This document shows, in pieces, positions 7,775 to 17,618 of a stretch of 64,000 bases of DNA. The notes beneath the pieces are model-generated. The model was not told where the DNA came from and did no database searches. It saw nothing but the letters and a program-made list of their open reading frames with translations. The DNA is from Deferrisoma camini S3R1 (GTDB lineage Bacteria; Desulfobacterota; Deferrisomatia; Deferrisomatales; Deferrisomataceae), in NCBI RefSeq assembly GCF_000526155.1, contig NZ_JAFN01000001.1, positions 2,567,014 to 2,631,013 on the forward strand. Reading direction: 5' to 3'. Position 1 is the first letter of the stretch. Each line of letters starts with the position of its first letter. A program made the translations under genes and the position numbers.

Positions 7775-9010
7775 TCAGGCGTTCGCGCCGTTCTCCCGGT
7801 CGAGCCCGAACGCGCTGTGGAGCACCCGCACCGCGAGCTCGGTGTACTTCTCTTCGATCACACACGACACCTTGATCTCGGAGGTGGAGATCATCATCAC
7901 GTTGATGCCCTCGCGGGACAGGGCCTCGAACATCTGGGCAGCCACGCCGGCGTGGCTGCGCATGCCCACGCCCACGATGGACACCTTGGCGATGCCCGTG
8001 TCCGCCTCGACGTGGGTGGCCCCCAGCTCCTCGGCCACCGGCTCGATCACGGCCAGGGCCCGCTTGAGATCGGCCTTGGGCACCGTGAAGGTCATGGAGG
8101 CCCGGTCCCCCTCCCCCACGTCCTGGACGATCATGTCCACCACGATGTTTCGCTCGGCCAGGGCACCGAAGATCTTGGCCGCGATGCCCGGCCGGTCGGG
8201 AACCCCCCGCACGCTCACCTTGGCCTCGTTGCGGTCGTAGGCCACCCCGGCCACCACCACCTGTTCCATCTCTTCGCTCTCCTCCACCACCCAGGTGCCC
8301 TCGTCGTCCGAGAACGAGGAGCGCACGTGAATCGGCACCCCGAACTTCTTGGCGAACTCCACCGACCGGATCTGGAGCACCTTGGCGCCCACGCTCGCCA
8401 GCTCGAGCATCTCGTCGTAGGAGATGCGCTTGAGCTTCCGGGCCCGCTCGCACACGTTGGGGTCGGTGGTGTACACCCCGTCCACGTCGGTGTAGATCTC
8501 ACAGGCGTCGGCCCCCAGGGCCGCGGCCACGGCCACGGCGCTGGTGTCCGAGCCCCCGCGGCCCAGGGTGGTGATGTTGCCCGTGGCCGGATCCACCCCC
8601 TGGAACCCGGCCACCACCACCACCTTGCCCTGGTCCAGGGCCCTTCGCAACCCCTCGGTCTCCACCTGGGAGATCCGGGCCTTGGTGTGGGACGCGTCCG
8701 TGAGCACCCGGCACTGGAACCCGGTCATGGACACGGCCGGCACGCCCATGGCGTTCAGGGTGATGGCCAGCAGGGCGATGGTGACTTGCTCGCCCGTGGC
8801 CAGCAGCACGTCCAGCTCCCTCTCGTCGGGCAGCTCGGCCAGGTCGTGGGCCATCTGGAGCAGCCGGTCGGTGGTTCCGGCCATGGCCGACACCACCACG
8901 ACCACGTCGTGCCCCTCCTCGCGATACCGGGCCACCCGCCGGGCCACGTTGCGGATGCGGTCGAGATCCCCGACCGACGTGCCGCCGTACTTCTGGACCA
9001 CCAGCGCCAT
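7775..9010 (-). CDS. lysC: Aspartate kinase (aspartokinase)
   Basis: A 411-residue enzyme phosphorylating L-aspartate, the first step towards lysine, threonine and methionine. The N-terminus [12 protein letters not shown] is the kinase signature; [14 protein letters not shown] binds the nucleotide. The last about 150 residues hold two ACT domains ([17 protein letters not shown] and [19 protein letters not shown]), the usual site of lysine/threonine feedback. The length is normal. The ATG at 9010 has a GGGAG site and lies 4 bases after the lpdA stop, so it is cotranscribed with the upstream genes. Confidence 0.97.
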   Translation of the reverse strand: MALVVQKYGGTSVGDLDRIRNVARRVARYREEGHDVVVVVSAMAGTTDRLLQMAHDLAELPDERELDVLLATGEQVTIALLAITLNAMGVPAVSMTGFQCRVLTDASHTKARISQVETEGLRRALDQGKVVVVAGFQGVDPATGNITTLGRGGSDTSAVAVAAALGADACEIYTDVDGVYTTDPNVCERARKLKRISYDEMLELASVGAKVLQIRSVEFAKKFGVPIHVRSSFSDDEGTWVVEESEEMEQVVVAGVAYDRNEAKVSVRGVPDRPGIAAKIFGALAERNIVVDMIVQDVGEGDRASMTFTVPKADLKRALAVIEPVAEELGATHVEADTGIAKVSIVGVGMRSHAGVAAQMFEALSREGINVMMISTSEIKVSCVIEEKYTELAVRVLHSAFGLDRENGANA

Positions 9011-9014
9011 CGGT

Positions 9015-10418
9015 CTACTCCCGACGACGCCGCGCCATGCGGTGGATCGACAGCCCCATGGTGTCCTCGCTGGCCTCCAGCACCACCTCGCTGATCGTGG
9101 GGTGCACGTGGATCGTGGTCACGATGTCGCCCGGCGACGCCTCCATGCGCATGGCCACGGCCACCTCGCCCACGATGTCGGAGGCGTGGGCCCCCACGAT
9201 GGTGGCCCCCAGGATCCGGCCCGTGTCCTCGTGGGACAGGATCTTGATGAACCCCTCGGGCTCGCCCATGCACAGGGCCTTGCCGCTGGCGCCGAAGGAG
9301 AACCGGCCCACCTTGTACGGCACGCCCTTCTCTTTGAGCTCGGCCTCCTTGGCCCCCACCGAGGCCACCTCGGGCCGGGTGAACACCGCGTAGGGCACGA
9401 TGGAGTAGTCCATCCAGTACTTCTTGCCCAGGCTGTTGTGCATGGCCACCAGGGCCTCGCTCGTGGCCACGTGGGCCAGCTGGTACTGCCCCACCACGTC
9501 GCCCACCGCGTACACGCCGGGCACCGAGGTCTCCATCTCGTCGTTCACCACGATCCGGCCCCGGTCGTCCACCTCGACCCCCAGGTCCTCCAGGCCGATG
9601 CCGCTGCTGGCCGGGATCCGGCCCACCGCCACCACGGCGTAGTCGCCAACCACCGGGTCTCCGTCCTCCAATGCCACGGCCACCTCCTCGCCGCGGGTCT
9701 CGGCCCCGGCCACCCGCACGCCCGTGCGGATCTCCACGCCGAGGGTCTCCAGGCTCCGCCGGACCGTGCGGGACGCCTCCTTCTCCTCGGTGGCCAGGAT
9801 CCGGTCCAGGGCCTCCAGCACGGTGACCCGGCTCCCGAACGCCGCGAAGATGTAAGCGAGCTCGCAGCCGATCACGCCCCCGCCCACGATCACCAGCCGC
9901 CGGGGCAGGGTCTCCAGGTCCCACACGGCGTCGGTGGTCAGGATCCGGTTCCCGTCGGGGGTCAGGCCGGGGAGCCCGGCCGGCCGGGATCCGGTGGCCA
10001 CGATCACGTTGCGGGCCCGAACCACCCGGCTCGACCCGTCGGGCGAGCGCACCTGGATCGCGTCGGGCGCGGTCAGGGTGCCCCGGCCCTGGATCAGGTC
10101 GACCCCGTAGCCCTGGAGGAGCTTCTGAACCCCGCCGACCAGGGTGCCCACCACCCGGTTCTTCCGGGCCACGCACGCCCCCATGTCGAACCCCTCCAGG
10201 GAGGCGCGCACCCCGAACTCGGCGCCGTTTCGCACGGCGAGCACACGGGCGGCGCTCTCGTAGAACGCCTTGGAAGGGATGCACCCCCGGTTCAGGCAGG
10301 TGCCGCCCAGGCTCGCCTCCTCGACCACGCACACCTTGGCCCCCAACTGCCCCCCGCGAATCGCGGCCACATACCCGCCGGGCCCACCCCCGAGCACCGC
10401 CACATCATAGCTCTCCAT
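9015..10418 (-). CDS. lpdA: Dihydrolipoyl dehydrogenase (E3)
   Basis: About 467 residues. FAD-binding [14 protein letters not shown] at the N-terminus, the redox-active disulfide [14 protein letters not shown], an NAD-binding GGGVIGCE, and a C-terminal dimerisation domain with the active-site histidine in HVHPTISE. The enzyme reoxidises lipoyl groups of 2-oxoacid dehydrogenases or the glycine cleavage system; no partner subunits are in the window. The ATG at 10418 follows GGAGG by 7 bases, better than the TTG two codons upstream. The start overlaps the end of tsaE. An lpdA inside this operon is a less usual addition. Confidence 0.95.
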   Translation of the reverse strand: MESYDVAVLGGGPGGYVAAIRGGQLGAKVCVVEEASLGGTCLNRGCIPSKAFYESAARVLAVRNGAEFGVRASLEGFDMGACVARKNRVVGTLVGGVQKLLQGYGVDLIQGRGTLTAPDAIQVRSPDGSSRVVRARNVIVATGSRPAGLPGLTPDGNRILTTDAVWDLETLPRRLVIVGGGVIGCELAYIFAAFGSRVTVLEALDRILATEEKEASRTVRRSLETLGVEIRTGVRVAGAETRGEEVAVALEDGDPVVGDYAVVAVGRIPASSGIGLEDLGVEVDDRGRIVVNDEMETSVPGVYAVGDVVGQYQLAHVATSEALVAMHNSLGKKYWMDYSIVPYAVFTRPEVASVGAKEAELKEKGVPYKVGRFSFGASGKALCMGEPEGFIKILSHEDTGRILGATIVGAHASDIVGEVAVAMRMEASPGDIVTTIHVHPTISEVVLEASEDTMGLSIHRMARRRRE

Positions 10419-10920
10419 CGACAACCTCCCTCCGCAGAAGCGCCGCCGCCCGGGCCGAGACCTCCCGGAGTACGGCCGTACTCGATGCCCCGGAGGCTGA
10501 GAACTCCAGGGTGCGTTCCGTTTCCCCCGGCCCCTGCCACCGCAGGCGGACCAAGAGCCGATCTTCCGGAAATTCCGTAAGAAAAAGGTCGGGCCATTCT
10601 ACCACGCACACGTCGGCCCCATACAACACCTCGTCGAGCCCGGCGGCCGCCAGGTCCTCGGCCTGCCCCAGGCGGTACAGGTCCAGGTGGTGGAGCCGCA
10701 GCCGGCCCTCGTACACGTTGTGCAGGGTGAAGGTGGGGCTCGTGACCCGCTCCCACCGGGGGCACCCGAGCCCCCGGGCGATCCCCTTGGTCAGAACGGT
10801 CTTGCCGGCGCCCAGATCCCCGGACAGCCCCACCACCAGCCCGGGCACGGCCGCCCAGCCGATCGCCTCGCCCAGGTCGAGGGTTTCTTCGGGCCCCAGG
10901 GACCGGAACTCCGCCCTCAT
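10405..10920 (-). CDS. tsaE: tRNA threonylcarbamoyladenosine synthesis ATPase TsaE
   Basis: 171 residues with the Walker A motif SGDLGAGKT near residue 35 and the family signature VTSPTFTLHNVY followed by LHHLDLYRL. TsaE is the ATPase of the TsaB-TsaD-TsaE complex making t6A at position 37 of ANN-decoding tRNAs. The start ATG overlaps the stop of the CBS gene (ATGA). The C-terminal about 25 residues extend over the lpdA start. Confidence 0.95.
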   Translation of the reverse strand: MRAEFRSLGPEETLDLGEAIGWAAVPGLVVGLSGDLGAGKTVLTKGIARGLGCPRWERVTSPTFTLHNVYEGRLRLHHLDLYRLGQAEDLAAAGLDEVLYGADVCVVEWPDLFLTEFPEDRLLVRLRWQGPGETERTLEFSASGASSTAVLREVSARAAALLRREVVDGEL

Positions 10921-11372
10921 CCTCCGCCCATGGCCCGGATCACGTCCACCTTGCCGATCACGCCCACCACGTTGCCCTCGTCGTCCAGCACCGGCAGGGT
11001 GTGGATGTGGCGTTCCGCCATGATCTGGGCCACCTCCTCCACGGGGGTGTCCTCACCGACCGTGACCGGGTCGGAGGTCATGATCTCCTCCACCGTGGTG
11101 GCCGCCATGCGACGGAGCTCCTCCTCGAGCTTCCGGGAGCTGCCCAGGAAGATGACCGCGTCGAACAGGGCGATGGTGGTGGGGATGTGAAGGCGCTGGT
11201 TCTGGTGGATCAGGTCGCTCTCGGTCACCACGCCCCGGAGGGTTCCGTCGGCGTCCACCACCGGAAACCCGCTCACCCGGGTCTCGGTGAACAGCCGGGC
11301 CAGGTCTTTGAGGGACGTTTCGGGGGTCACCGTCCGGACCTCCCGGGTCATGATGTCACGGGCTCGCTTCAT
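10917..11372 (-). CDS. Two-CBS-domain protein
   Basis: 151 residues made of two CBS domains (about 7-60 and 95-148), with DIMTREVRTVTPE and EIMTSDPVTVGEDTP as domain openers and a helical linker between. Stand-alone CBS pairs bind adenine nucleotides and act as energy sensors or regulators of partner proteins; the partner is unknown. It sits between nnr and tsaE, overlapping tsaE by 4 bases. A GGTC-heptamer and an octamer array separate it from nnr. Confidence 0.92.
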   Translation of the reverse strand: MKRARDIMTREVRTVTPETSLKDLARLFTETRVSGFPVVDADGTLRGVVTESDLIHQNQRLHIPTTIALFDAVIFLGSSRKLEEELRRMAATTVEEIMTSDPVTVGEDTPVEEVAQIMAERHIHTLPVLDDEGNVVGVIGKVDVIRAMGGG

Positions 11373-11400
11373 GGGGATCTCCGAGGAAAAGGCGGTCTTT

Positions 11401-11436
11401 GGTTGTTGGGAGAACGGTCTGGGGTCGTCGGTCGGG
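11401..11436 (+). repeat. GGTC-type heptamer array
   Basis: Units GGTTGTT, then GGTCTGG, GGTCGTC and GGTCGGG in phase from 11416, followed by a GGGCCTTCGGCCC hairpin at 11434-11446. It lies in the nnr to CBS gene gap, about 25 bases before the CBS start. Confidence 0.6.
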
Positions 11437-11451
11437 CCTTCGGCCCGCTGG

Positions 11452-11491
11452 AAGGCTCAAAGGCTGGAAAGCCAGAAGGCCGAAAGGCCCC
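11452..11491 (+). repeat. AAGGCTGG-type octamer array, five units
   Basis: Perfect 8-bp phase: AAGGCTCA, AAGGCTGG, AAAGCCAG, AAGGCCGA, AAGGCCCC, followed by AAAAACCTCTTT. The octamer arrays at 5941-5962/7252-7267 and 18861-18932 are followed by closely similar AACCTC(TT) sequence. Confidence 0.65.
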
Positions 11492-11521
11492 AAAAACCTC
11501 TTTAGCATCTCTCAGCGCTGC

Positions 11522-11544
11522 GCCGGAGGCAGATCCCTTGCCCC
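11522..11544 (-). repeat. Dispersed GGGGCAAGGG element, copy 6
   Basis: Minus strand GGGGCAAGGGATCTGC then CTCCGGC; one mismatch to the copies at 1777 and 22954. Confidence 0.55.
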
Positions 11545-11614
11545 CCGATGAAGCGGGCCTCCTTTGCCGCCGGGCTAATCGTTTTCCGGCTCGATCGTGG
11601 GGTCGACGGCTGCC

Positions 11615-13219
11615 TCACTTTGGGCACAACCCGGTCTCGGTCGTTCTGCCGAGGGCCGGGAAGAGCCGGTCGTCGGGCGGCGGGGCCGTGGGGGCACCGG
11701 GCAGGGCCTCCAGGGCCTCCGGCAGCCGGGAGGCCAGGTCCCCGGCCAGGCGCCCCTCCATGCCGGAGGCCGCGGCCAGGTCTCCGGCCACCGCATGAAC
11801 CCAGGCTCCCAGCCGGGCCGCATCGAACGGCCCCAGGCCCCGGGCCAGGAACGCCCCCACCACGCCGGCCAGCACGTCGCCCGTTCCGGCCGTGGCCATG
11901 CCCGGGTTCCCGGCCGGCACGAGCCACACGCGCTCCCCCGGGGCCGTGACCAGGGTGGCCGCGCCCTTGAGCACCACGGTCGAGCCGGCGCGGCGGCACA
12001 GCTCCCGCGCGGCCCCGACACGGTCGGCCTGGATCTCGGCAGTGGAGGCCCCCAGGAGCCGGGCCGCCTCCCCCGGGTGGGGGGTCAGGACCCTTGCGGG
12101 CCCCAGCTCCGGCAGCCCCTCGGCCGCCAGCAGGTTCAGGGCGTCCGCGTCCAGCACGACGGGACACGCCGCAACGGCCAGGAGCGCCCGAAGGAGGGCC
12201 GATGCACCGGAAGACGTGCCCATGCCGGGCCCCACCACCCAGGCGTCCGGACGGCCCGCCGACACCGAGGCCCACGCCTCCTCCGGCCAGTCCGGGCCCT
12301 CCCCCACAGGGTGGGTCATCACCTCCAGGGGCAGCCGGGCCTCGATCCCCAGCCCGCCGGGCGCGGCCACGGTTGCCAGCCCCGCACCGGCCCGGAGCGC
12401 CCCCAGGGCGGCCAGCCCGGGTGCCCCGGTCTTGCCCCGGCTTCCGCCGACCACCCACACGTGGCCCATGCGCCCCTTGTGGGCGTCCGGGGGCCGCCGG
12501 AGCCTTCCGGCCAGGTCCTGGGCCTCCAGCGCCACCAGGTCGGCGTCGACCCGGTTCACCCCGGCCGGCGGGATGCCGATGTCCACCACCACCAGTTGCC
12601 CCCGGAGGGCCGCGCCGGGGAACAGGAAGTGCCCCCGCTTCGGCCAGGCGAAGGTCACCGTGACCGCGGCCTCCACCGCAGCGCCCCGCACGGCGCCCGT
12701 GTCCGAGTCGACCCCCGACGGGATGTCCACGCTCACCACCGGCGCCGGCGCCTCGTTCATCCAGGCCACTGCCCGGGCCGCCATCCCCCGCACCTCGGCC
12801 CGAAGCCCGGTGCCCAGCACCGCGTCCACCACCAGGGCGGCCGCCCCCACGATCCGGGCGGCCTCGGCCTCGCCCCCCTCCGACACCTCGACCATCCGCC
12901 CTCCGGATCCCCGGAGCGCCTCGAGGTGCACGGCCGCGTCTCCGCGGACCCGGTCCCGGCTCCCCAGCAGCAACGCGGTCACGTCCACCCCGCGGTTGCG
13001 GAGGCACCGGGCCACCACGAACCCGTCGCCCCCGTTGTTGCCCCGGCCGCACACCACGACCACCGGCCCCTGGCGCAGGCGTGGGCCGAACCGCTGCCAC
13101 AGGGCGCGCACCACCCCCCGGCCCGCGGTCTCCATGAGCACCGGCCCGGGCACCCCCACCTCCCGGATCGTCCAGGCGTCGAGCGCCCCCATCTCCTCGG
13201 CCGTGAGCAGCTCGATCAT
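11615..13219 (-). CDS. nnr: Bifunctional NAD(P)H-hydrate epimerase / ADP-dependent NAD(P)H-hydrate dehydratase
   Basis: A 534-residue fusion. The N-terminal YjeF_N epimerase domain (about 1-215) has VCGRGNNGGDGFVVAR and the IPSGVDSDTG segment; the C-terminal ribokinase-like dehydratase domain has HKGRMGHVWVVGGSRGKTGAP and ATAGTGDVLAGVV, the ADP-binding catalytic motif. Together they repair hydrated NADH and NADPH. The length is normal for the fused form. The ATG at 13219 is preceded by GGAG at a 6-base spacing, and this GGAG belongs to a GGTC-heptamer array (minus strand ACCGGAGACCGAC), so a repeat provides the ribosome-binding site. Confidence 0.95.
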   Translation of the reverse strand: MIELLTAEEMGALDAWTIREVGVPGPVLMETAGRGVVRALWQRFGPRLRQGPVVVVCGRGNNGGDGFVVARCLRNRGVDVTALLLGSRDRVRGDAAVHLEALRGSGGRMVEVSEGGEAEAARIVGAAALVVDAVLGTGLRAEVRGMAARAVAWMNEAPAPVVSVDIPSGVDSDTGAVRGAAVEAAVTVTFAWPKRGHFLFPGAALRGQLVVVDIGIPPAGVNRVDADLVALEAQDLAGRLRRPPDAHKGRMGHVWVVGGSRGKTGAPGLAALGALRAGAGLATVAAPGGLGIEARLPLEVMTHPVGEGPDWPEEAWASVSAGRPDAWVVGPGMGTSSGASALLRALLAVAACPVVLDADALNLLAAEGLPELGPARVLTPHPGEAARLLGASTAEIQADRVGAARELCRRAGSTVVLKGAATLVTAPGERVWLVPAGNPGMATAGTGDVLAGVVGAFLARGLGPFDAARLGAWVHAVAGDLAAASGMEGRLAGDLASRLPEALEALPGAPTAPPPDDRLFPALGRTTETGLCPK

Positions 13220-13222
13220 GTC

Positions 13223-13243
13223 GGTCTCCGGTCGTCGGCCTGG
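13223..13243 (+). repeat. GGTC-type heptamer array overlapping the nnr ribosome-binding site
   Basis: Units GGTCTCC, GGTCGTC, GGCCTGG, followed by a GGGGCCTCAGGCCCC palindrome. It touches the nnr start codon. Confidence 0.55.
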
Positions 13244-13247
13244 GGCC

Positions 13248-13664
13248 TCAGGCCCCTGATCCCTGAACCCCGGGCCCCGCGTCCGCCTCCTCCCCCTCGA
13301 GCACCGCGAACGCCAGGGCCAGGCCAGCGTCGTGGGCGAGGCTCAGGTGCACCCGCCGCACCCCCAGCGCCAACGCCCGCTGGTGCGCCACGCCGTGGAG
13401 CCTCGCGGCCGGGGGACGGCCCCGGCCCCCCACCACCTCCACGTCGGTCCACCGGGCCCCCGAGGCCCATCCCGTGCCCAAGGCCTTGAGCACCGCCTCC
13501 TTGGCCGCGAACCGGGCCGCCAGGGACTCGGCCGGCAGGATCCCCCCGGGCCCCCGGCACTCGGCCGGGGTGAACACCCTGCGCAGGAACCGCTCGCCGT
13601 GGCGCTCCACGGCCCGGGCAATCCGGGCCACGGGCACCAGGTCCGTGCCGACCCCACGGATCAC
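13248..13664 (-). CDS. acpS: Holo-[acyl-carrier-protein] synthase
   Basis: 138 residues. [18 protein letters not shown] is the conserved N-terminus and [14 protein letters not shown] carries the Mg/CoA-binding glutamate and lysine. The enzyme transfers 4'-phosphopantetheine from CoA to apo-ACP for fatty acid synthesis. The GTG start at 13664 overlaps the pdxJ stop (GTGA); longer frames upstream are only shadow reading across pdxJ. The last about 12 residues are not conserved and run into the GC-rich junction before nnr. Confidence 0.93.
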   Translation of the reverse strand: MIRGVGTDLVPVARIARAVERHGERFLRRVFTPAECRGPGGILPAESLAARFAAKEAVLKALGTGWASGARWTDVEVVGGRGRPPAARLHGVAHQRALALGVRRVHLSLAHDAGLALAFAVLEGEEADAGPGVQGSGA

Positions 13665-14392
13665 CGCCGGGCCGCCTCCTCGGCCAGGATCTCCTTCATC
13701 TCGGCCACGGCCGCCTTGAGACCCACGAAGATGGCCCGGCCCACGATGGCGTGGCCGATGTTGAGCTCCTCCACCTCCGGAATCCGGGCCACGGGCCGCA
13801 CGTTGCGCACGTTGAGGCCGTGGCCCGCGTGCACGGCCAGGCCCTTGTCGGCGGCCAGGGCCGCGGCCCGCCGGAGCCGCTCCAGCTCCTGCTCTGCCGC
13901 GGGCGTGCCCCAGGCCTCGCAGAAGGCTCCGGTGTGCAGCTCCACGGCCCGGGCCCCCGTTCGGAAAGCCGCTTCCACCTGGCCGGGATCCGGGTCGATG
14001 AACAGGCTCACCCGGATCCCGGCCGCGGCCAGAGCCTCGACGGCCCGGCCCACGGTCTCCGGCTGGCCCGCCACGTCCAGCCCCCCCTCGGTCGTCACCT
14101 CCTCCCTCCGCTCCGGCACCAGGGTGGCCGAGTGGGGCCGGCGGTCGGTGGCGATGGCCACCATCTCGTCGGTCACGGCCATCTCCAGGTTCACGGGCAC
14201 GCTGGCCGTGGCCAGCACCCGGTCCAAATCGTGGTCCTGGATGTGCCGCCGGTCCTCGCGCAGGTGCAGGGTGATCTGGTCGGCTCCCCCCAGCTCGGCC
14301 AGCACCACGGCCCACACCGGGTCCGGCTCCCGGATGCGCCGGGCCTGGCGCACGGTGGCCACGTGGTCGATGTTCACGCCCAGGCGGATCAT
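13661..14392 (-). CDS. pdxJ: Pyridoxine 5'-phosphate synthase
   Basis: 243 residues starting [17 protein letters not shown], the PdxJ signature. TIM-barrel enzyme condensing 1-deoxyxylulose 5-phosphate with 3-amino-2-oxopropyl phosphate to pyridoxine phosphate. [11 protein letters not shown] and GHGLNVRNV hold the phosphate- and substrate-binding residues. The ATG overlaps the glmM stop by ATGA and the stop overlaps acpS, so three genes are translationally chained. Confidence 0.96.
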   Translation of the reverse strand: MIRLGVNIDHVATVRQARRIREPDPVWAVVLAELGGADQITLHLREDRRHIQDHDLDRVLATASVPVNLEMAVTDEMVAIATDRRPHSATLVPERREEVTTEGGLDVAGQPETVGRAVEALAAAGIRVSLFIDPDPGQVEAAFRTGARAVELHTGAFCEAWGTPAAEQELERLRRAAALAADKGLAVHAGHGLNVRNVRPVARIPEVEELNIGHAIVGRAIFVGLKAAVAEMKEILAEEAARR

Positions 14393-15759
14393 GCCGCCTC
14401 CTCCTGCCCGATCTCCCGGTGCACGGCCTCGCAGATCTCGTCCGCCAGGGCGTGGATGCGATCCTCGTCGTCCCCCTCGACCATCACCCGGAGCTTGGGC
14501 TCGGTGCCCGAGTACCGCACCAGCACCCGGCCGTCCCGTCCCAGCTCCTCCTTCGCCGCCTCGATCGCCCGACGGGCGGCCGGCAGCTCGTCCACCGGCC
14601 GTTTCTCCCGCACCCGCACGTTCTTCAGCACCTGGGGCACGGCCTCCATCACCCGGGCCAGCTCGGACAGGGGCCGGCCGGTGCCCACCACCACCCCCAG
14701 GAGCTGGAGCGCGGCCAGCACCCCGTCGCCGGTGGTGGCGTGGTCCAGGAAGATCAAGTGCCCCGACTGCTCGCCCCCGAAGTTGTACCCGTCACGGCGC
14801 ATCCGCTCCACCACGTACCGGTCGCCCACCTGGGTCCGCACCAGGTCCAGCCCCGCCTGGGCCAGGGACCGCTCCAGCCCCAGGTTGCTCATGACCGTGG
14901 CCACGACCGCCCCGCCCTTGAGCCGGCCCCGCTCCGCCAGGTCCCGGGCGCAGATGGCCATGATGTGGTCGCCGTCCACCTCGTTACCGTGCTCGTCCAC
15001 CACGATCACCCGGTCCGCGTCGCCGTCCAGGGCGATGCCCAGATGGGCCCCCCGGGCCCGCACCTCGTCGGCCACGCACTCCGGGTGGAGGCTGCCGCAC
15101 CCGGCGTTGATGTTGGTGCCGTCCGGCTGGACCCCGATGGGGATCACCTCGGCCCCCAGCTCCTCGAACACCGCCGGCGCCACCCGGTAGGCCGCGCCGT
15201 TGGCGCAGTCCACCACGATCCGGATCCCCTCGAGGGTGAGCTGGGACGGGAAGGTACCCTTCAGGTACACCACGTACCGGCCCACCGCGTCGTCCACCCG
15301 GAACGCCTTGCCCACCTCCTCCGCCGTGGGCCGCACGTGGTCGAGCTGGCCGTTGAACACATGGGCCTCGATCTCGGCCTCCACCTCGTCGGGCAGCTTG
15401 AACCCGTCGCGGTCGAAGAACTTGATGCCGTTGTCCTGGTACGGGTTGTGGGAGGCCGAGATCACCACCCCGGCGTCGGCCCGCATGCTCGAGGTGATGA
15501 ACGCGATCCCCGGGGTGGGCAGGGGGCCCACCAGAAGGATGTCCACCCCCATGGAGCAGATGCCCGAGGCCAGGGCGTTCTCGAGCATGTAGCCGGAGAG
15601 CCGGGTGTCCTTGCCGATCACGATCCGGTGGCGCCCCTCTCTGCGCTCCTTGAACACGTGGGCCGCGGCCCGCCCCACCCGCACCATGGTCTCGCTCGTC
15701 ATGGGCTCCACGTTGGCAACCCCGCGGATCCCGTCCGTTCCGAACAGCTTTCGCACCAT
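14389..15759 (-). CDS. glmM: Phosphoglucosamine mutase
   Basis: 456 residues. [12 protein letters not shown] at the N-terminus, the phosphoserine loop [15 protein letters not shown], the Mg loop [11 protein letters not shown], the sugar loop GGEQSGH and the phosphate loop [11 protein letters not shown] are all present. It converts glucosamine-6-phosphate to glucosamine-1-phosphate for peptidoglycan and LPS. The second of two nearby ATGs is chosen because AGGAGG lies 8 bases ahead of it; the frame upstream is non-coding. A GGTC-heptamer array separates it from the YbbR gene. Confidence 0.97.
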   Translation of the reverse strand: MVRKLFGTDGIRGVANVEPMTSETMVRVGRAAAHVFKERREGRHRIVIGKDTRLSGYMLENALASGICSMGVDILLVGPLPTPGIAFITSSMRADAGVVISASHNPYQDNGIKFFDRDGFKLPDEVEAEIEAHVFNGQLDHVRPTAEEVGKAFRVDDAVGRYVVYLKGTFPSQLTLEGIRIVVDCANGAAYRVAPAVFEELGAEVIPIGVQPDGTNINAGCGSLHPECVADEVRARGAHLGIALDGDADRVIVVDEHGNEVDGDHIMAICARDLAERGRLKGGAVVATVMSNLGLERSLAQAGLDLVRTQVGDRYVVERMRRDGYNFGGEQSGHLIFLDHATTGDGVLAALQLLGVVVGTGRPLSELARVMEAVPQVLKNVRVREKRPVDELPAARRAIEAAKEELGRDGRVLVRYSGTEPKLRVMVEGDDEDRIHALADEICEAVHREIGQEEAA

Positions 15760-15790
15760 CGCCCCATCCTCCTGGTAAAAGGCGGCCCTT

Positions 15791-15818
15791 GGTCGTTGGT
15801 TGCCGGTTGTTGGCGTCC
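15791..15818 (+). repeat. GGTC-type heptamer array
   Basis: Units GGTCGTT, GGTTGCC, GGTTGTT, GGCGTCC in phase, between the YbbR gene stop and glmM start. Confidence 0.5.
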
Positions 15819-15833
15819 GGGCGCCCCGGCGCT

Positions 15834-16805
15834 TCACTCGCTCGTGGGAGCCGCGTCTTTTTCTGCCGGCGTCGTCCCGGAGCCCGGGGTCGGCACCTCC
15901 GGCGGTTCCGGGGCCAGCCGCTCCACCGACTGGGGGTCCACCTCCACCACCTCGACGGTGGACGGGGCCTCCACGAACACCCGGACCACCCCCGTCCCCC
16001 CCGGCTCCGGGTACACCCGTAGATCGTCCGGCGACAGCTTCGACACGATCCGCAACGGTCCCCGCACCTTGACCCGAACCTCGGGCGGGACCACCCGCCC
16101 CCCGCCGGGGCCGACCTCCACCGGCACCCCCAGGAACTCCCGCTCGGCCACCACCTCCCGCACGGACACGGACACCCGCACCGTGGCCACGTCGACCGGC
16201 CGCACGGTGGGGTCCGGCAGCGCCAGGCCCACCGGCTGCACCACCCCGCCGGTGGCGCCGGTGATGTCCACGGGCTCGGTGGGGATCTCCTTGCGGTCGC
16301 GCAGGGCCCGCTCGGCCCCCTGAACCCTGACCTCGGCCGGCTCGACCTCGACCGAGGCCACCTCGAACCCCTCGGCCGGGGCCCCCCGGATCCGGGGCTT
16401 GACCCGGAGCACCTTCTCCACCTTGCGGTCGGCCTCGAGGGTCACCACCGAAGGGGAGATGTAGGTCACGTCCACGCCCCGGGGCAGGTTCAAACGGGAG
16501 GGCAGGATCTCGAAGGCGCTGATACCGGGTTGGATCCCGTCCAGGTTCAGGGTGACCCGCAGCTTGTCCGGATCGATCGCGGCCAGCAGGGTGCGCGGCC
16601 CGTTCACCCGGATCCGGATCGCCTCGGGCACCGGGCTCACGATCACCCGGTCGGCCGGCATGCCGGTGAGCTCCAGGGGCACCGTAAGGCTGATCTCGCT
16701 GCGTTTCTCCCCCACCACGAACATCCACAGGAGGATCGCGAAGCCCAGGGACACGAGCTTCAACCCCCAGTTCTCGGTGAACCAGGCCTGCCAGCGCAGG
16801 GTCAT
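15834..16805 (-). CDS. YbbR-domain protein (CdaR-like)
   Basis: 323 residues: one N-terminal membrane anchor (about 13-30, [15 protein letters not shown]) then three or four YbbR repeats of about 80 residues, visible as recurring prolines and VRVxG motifs ([30 protein letters not shown]). In Firmicutes the equivalent protein (CdaR) binds and regulates the c-di-AMP synthase; the coupling here to dacA (ATGA overlap) and glmM is the same arrangement. The tail is Pro/Glu-rich and low complexity. Confidence 0.9.
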   Translation of the reverse strand: MTLRWQAWFTENWGLKLVSLGFAILLWMFVVGEKRSEISLTVPLELTGMPADRVIVSPVPEAIRIRVNGPRTLLAAIDPDKLRVTLNLDGIQPGISAFEILPSRLNLPRGVDVTYISPSVVTLEADRKVEKVLRVKPRIRGAPAEGFEVASVEVEPAEVRVQGAERALRDRKEIPTEPVDITGATGGVVQPVGLALPDPTVRPVDVATVRVSVSVREVVAEREFLGVPVEVGPGGGRVVPPEVRVKVRGPLRIVSKLSPDDLRVYPEPGGTGVVRVFVEAPSTVEVVEVDPQSVERLAPEPPEVPTPGSGTTPAEKDAAPTSE

Positions 16806-17614
16806 GGCCGAGCCTCCGCCCTTCTGGGCCGACCCCGCACCCGGTCGGCCCGGCCGGCCTCGCCCACCCGGAACAGGTTCAGGAGCACCTTGCGCAGGGT
16901 CGCGCCGTCCAGGTCGCGGGTGACCCGGCCGTTCAGGGCCAGCGAGATGGCGCCCCGCTCCTCGCTCACCACGATCACCACGGCGTCGGTCTCTTCGGTC
17001 AGGCCGATGGCGGCCCGGTGACGGGTGCCGAAATCCTTGTCCAGGTCGGAGCGGGTGGTCAGGGGCAGGAGGCACCCGGCCCACAGGATCCGGCGGCCCC
17101 GCACCACCACGGCGCCGTCGTGGATGGGGGAGTAGGGCAGGAAGATCGCCTGGAGGAGCTCCCGGGACACCCGGGCGTCGAGGGTGACCCCCTTCTCCAC
17201 GTGGTCGTCCAAGCGGGTCTCCCGCTCCAGCACGATCAGGGCTCCGATGCGCTTGTTGGCCAGGCTCACGGCCGTGCGCATCAGCTCCTCGATCACCGCG
17301 GCCTCTTGGGCCCCTTCCCGGGTGCCCAGGAACGGGTTCATGCCCACGTGGGCCAGGGCCCGGCGGATCTCGTTCTGGAACAGGACGACCACCACGAGGA
17401 TGATGGACGAGAGGAACGCGTTGAGCAGCCAGTGGAGGGTGAACAGCTCGAACACCTGGCTCGCCACGTAGGCCACCACCAGGATGGCCAACCCCACCAG
17501 GATCTGGAGTGCACGGGTGCCCTTGAGCAGAAGAAAGATCCGGTAGATCACGAAGGCCACTAGCAGGACGTCCACCACGTCCTGCACCCGGATCCCGCCC
17601 AAGAGGCCTCCCAC
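16802..17614 (-). CDS. dacA: Membrane diadenylate cyclase (c-di-AMP synthase, CdaA type)
   Basis: 270 residues. About three N-terminal hydrophobic segments (roughly 10-80) followed by a DisA_N catalytic domain. The DGA motif ([10 protein letters not shown]) and RHR motif ([11 protein letters not shown]), both needed for ATP binding and cyclisation, are present. Product c-di-AMP controls potassium, osmolytes and wall homeostasis. Gene order dacA-ybbR-glmM is the classic one. Only 4 bases after folP. Confidence 0.95.
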   Translation of the reverse strand: MGGLLGGIRVQDVVDVLLVAFVIYRIFLLLKGTRALQILVGLAILVVAYVASQVFELFTLHWLLNAFLSSIILVVVVLFQNEIRRALAHVGMNPFLGTREGAQEAAVIEELMRTAVSLANKRIGALIVLERETRLDDHVEKGVTLDARVSRELLQAIFLPYSPIHDGAVVVRGRRILWAGCLLPLTTRSDLDKDFGTRHRAAIGLTEETDAVVIVVSEERGAISLALNGRVTRDLDGATLRKVLLNLFRVGEAGRADRVRGRPRRAEARP

Positions 17615-17618
17615 GCCC

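Noticed and set aside
14389-16728. Long fused frame including glmM with a non-homologous N-terminal extension
   Set aside because: The extension is in frame but antisense-like across ybbR; glmM homology and AGGAGG begin at 15759.
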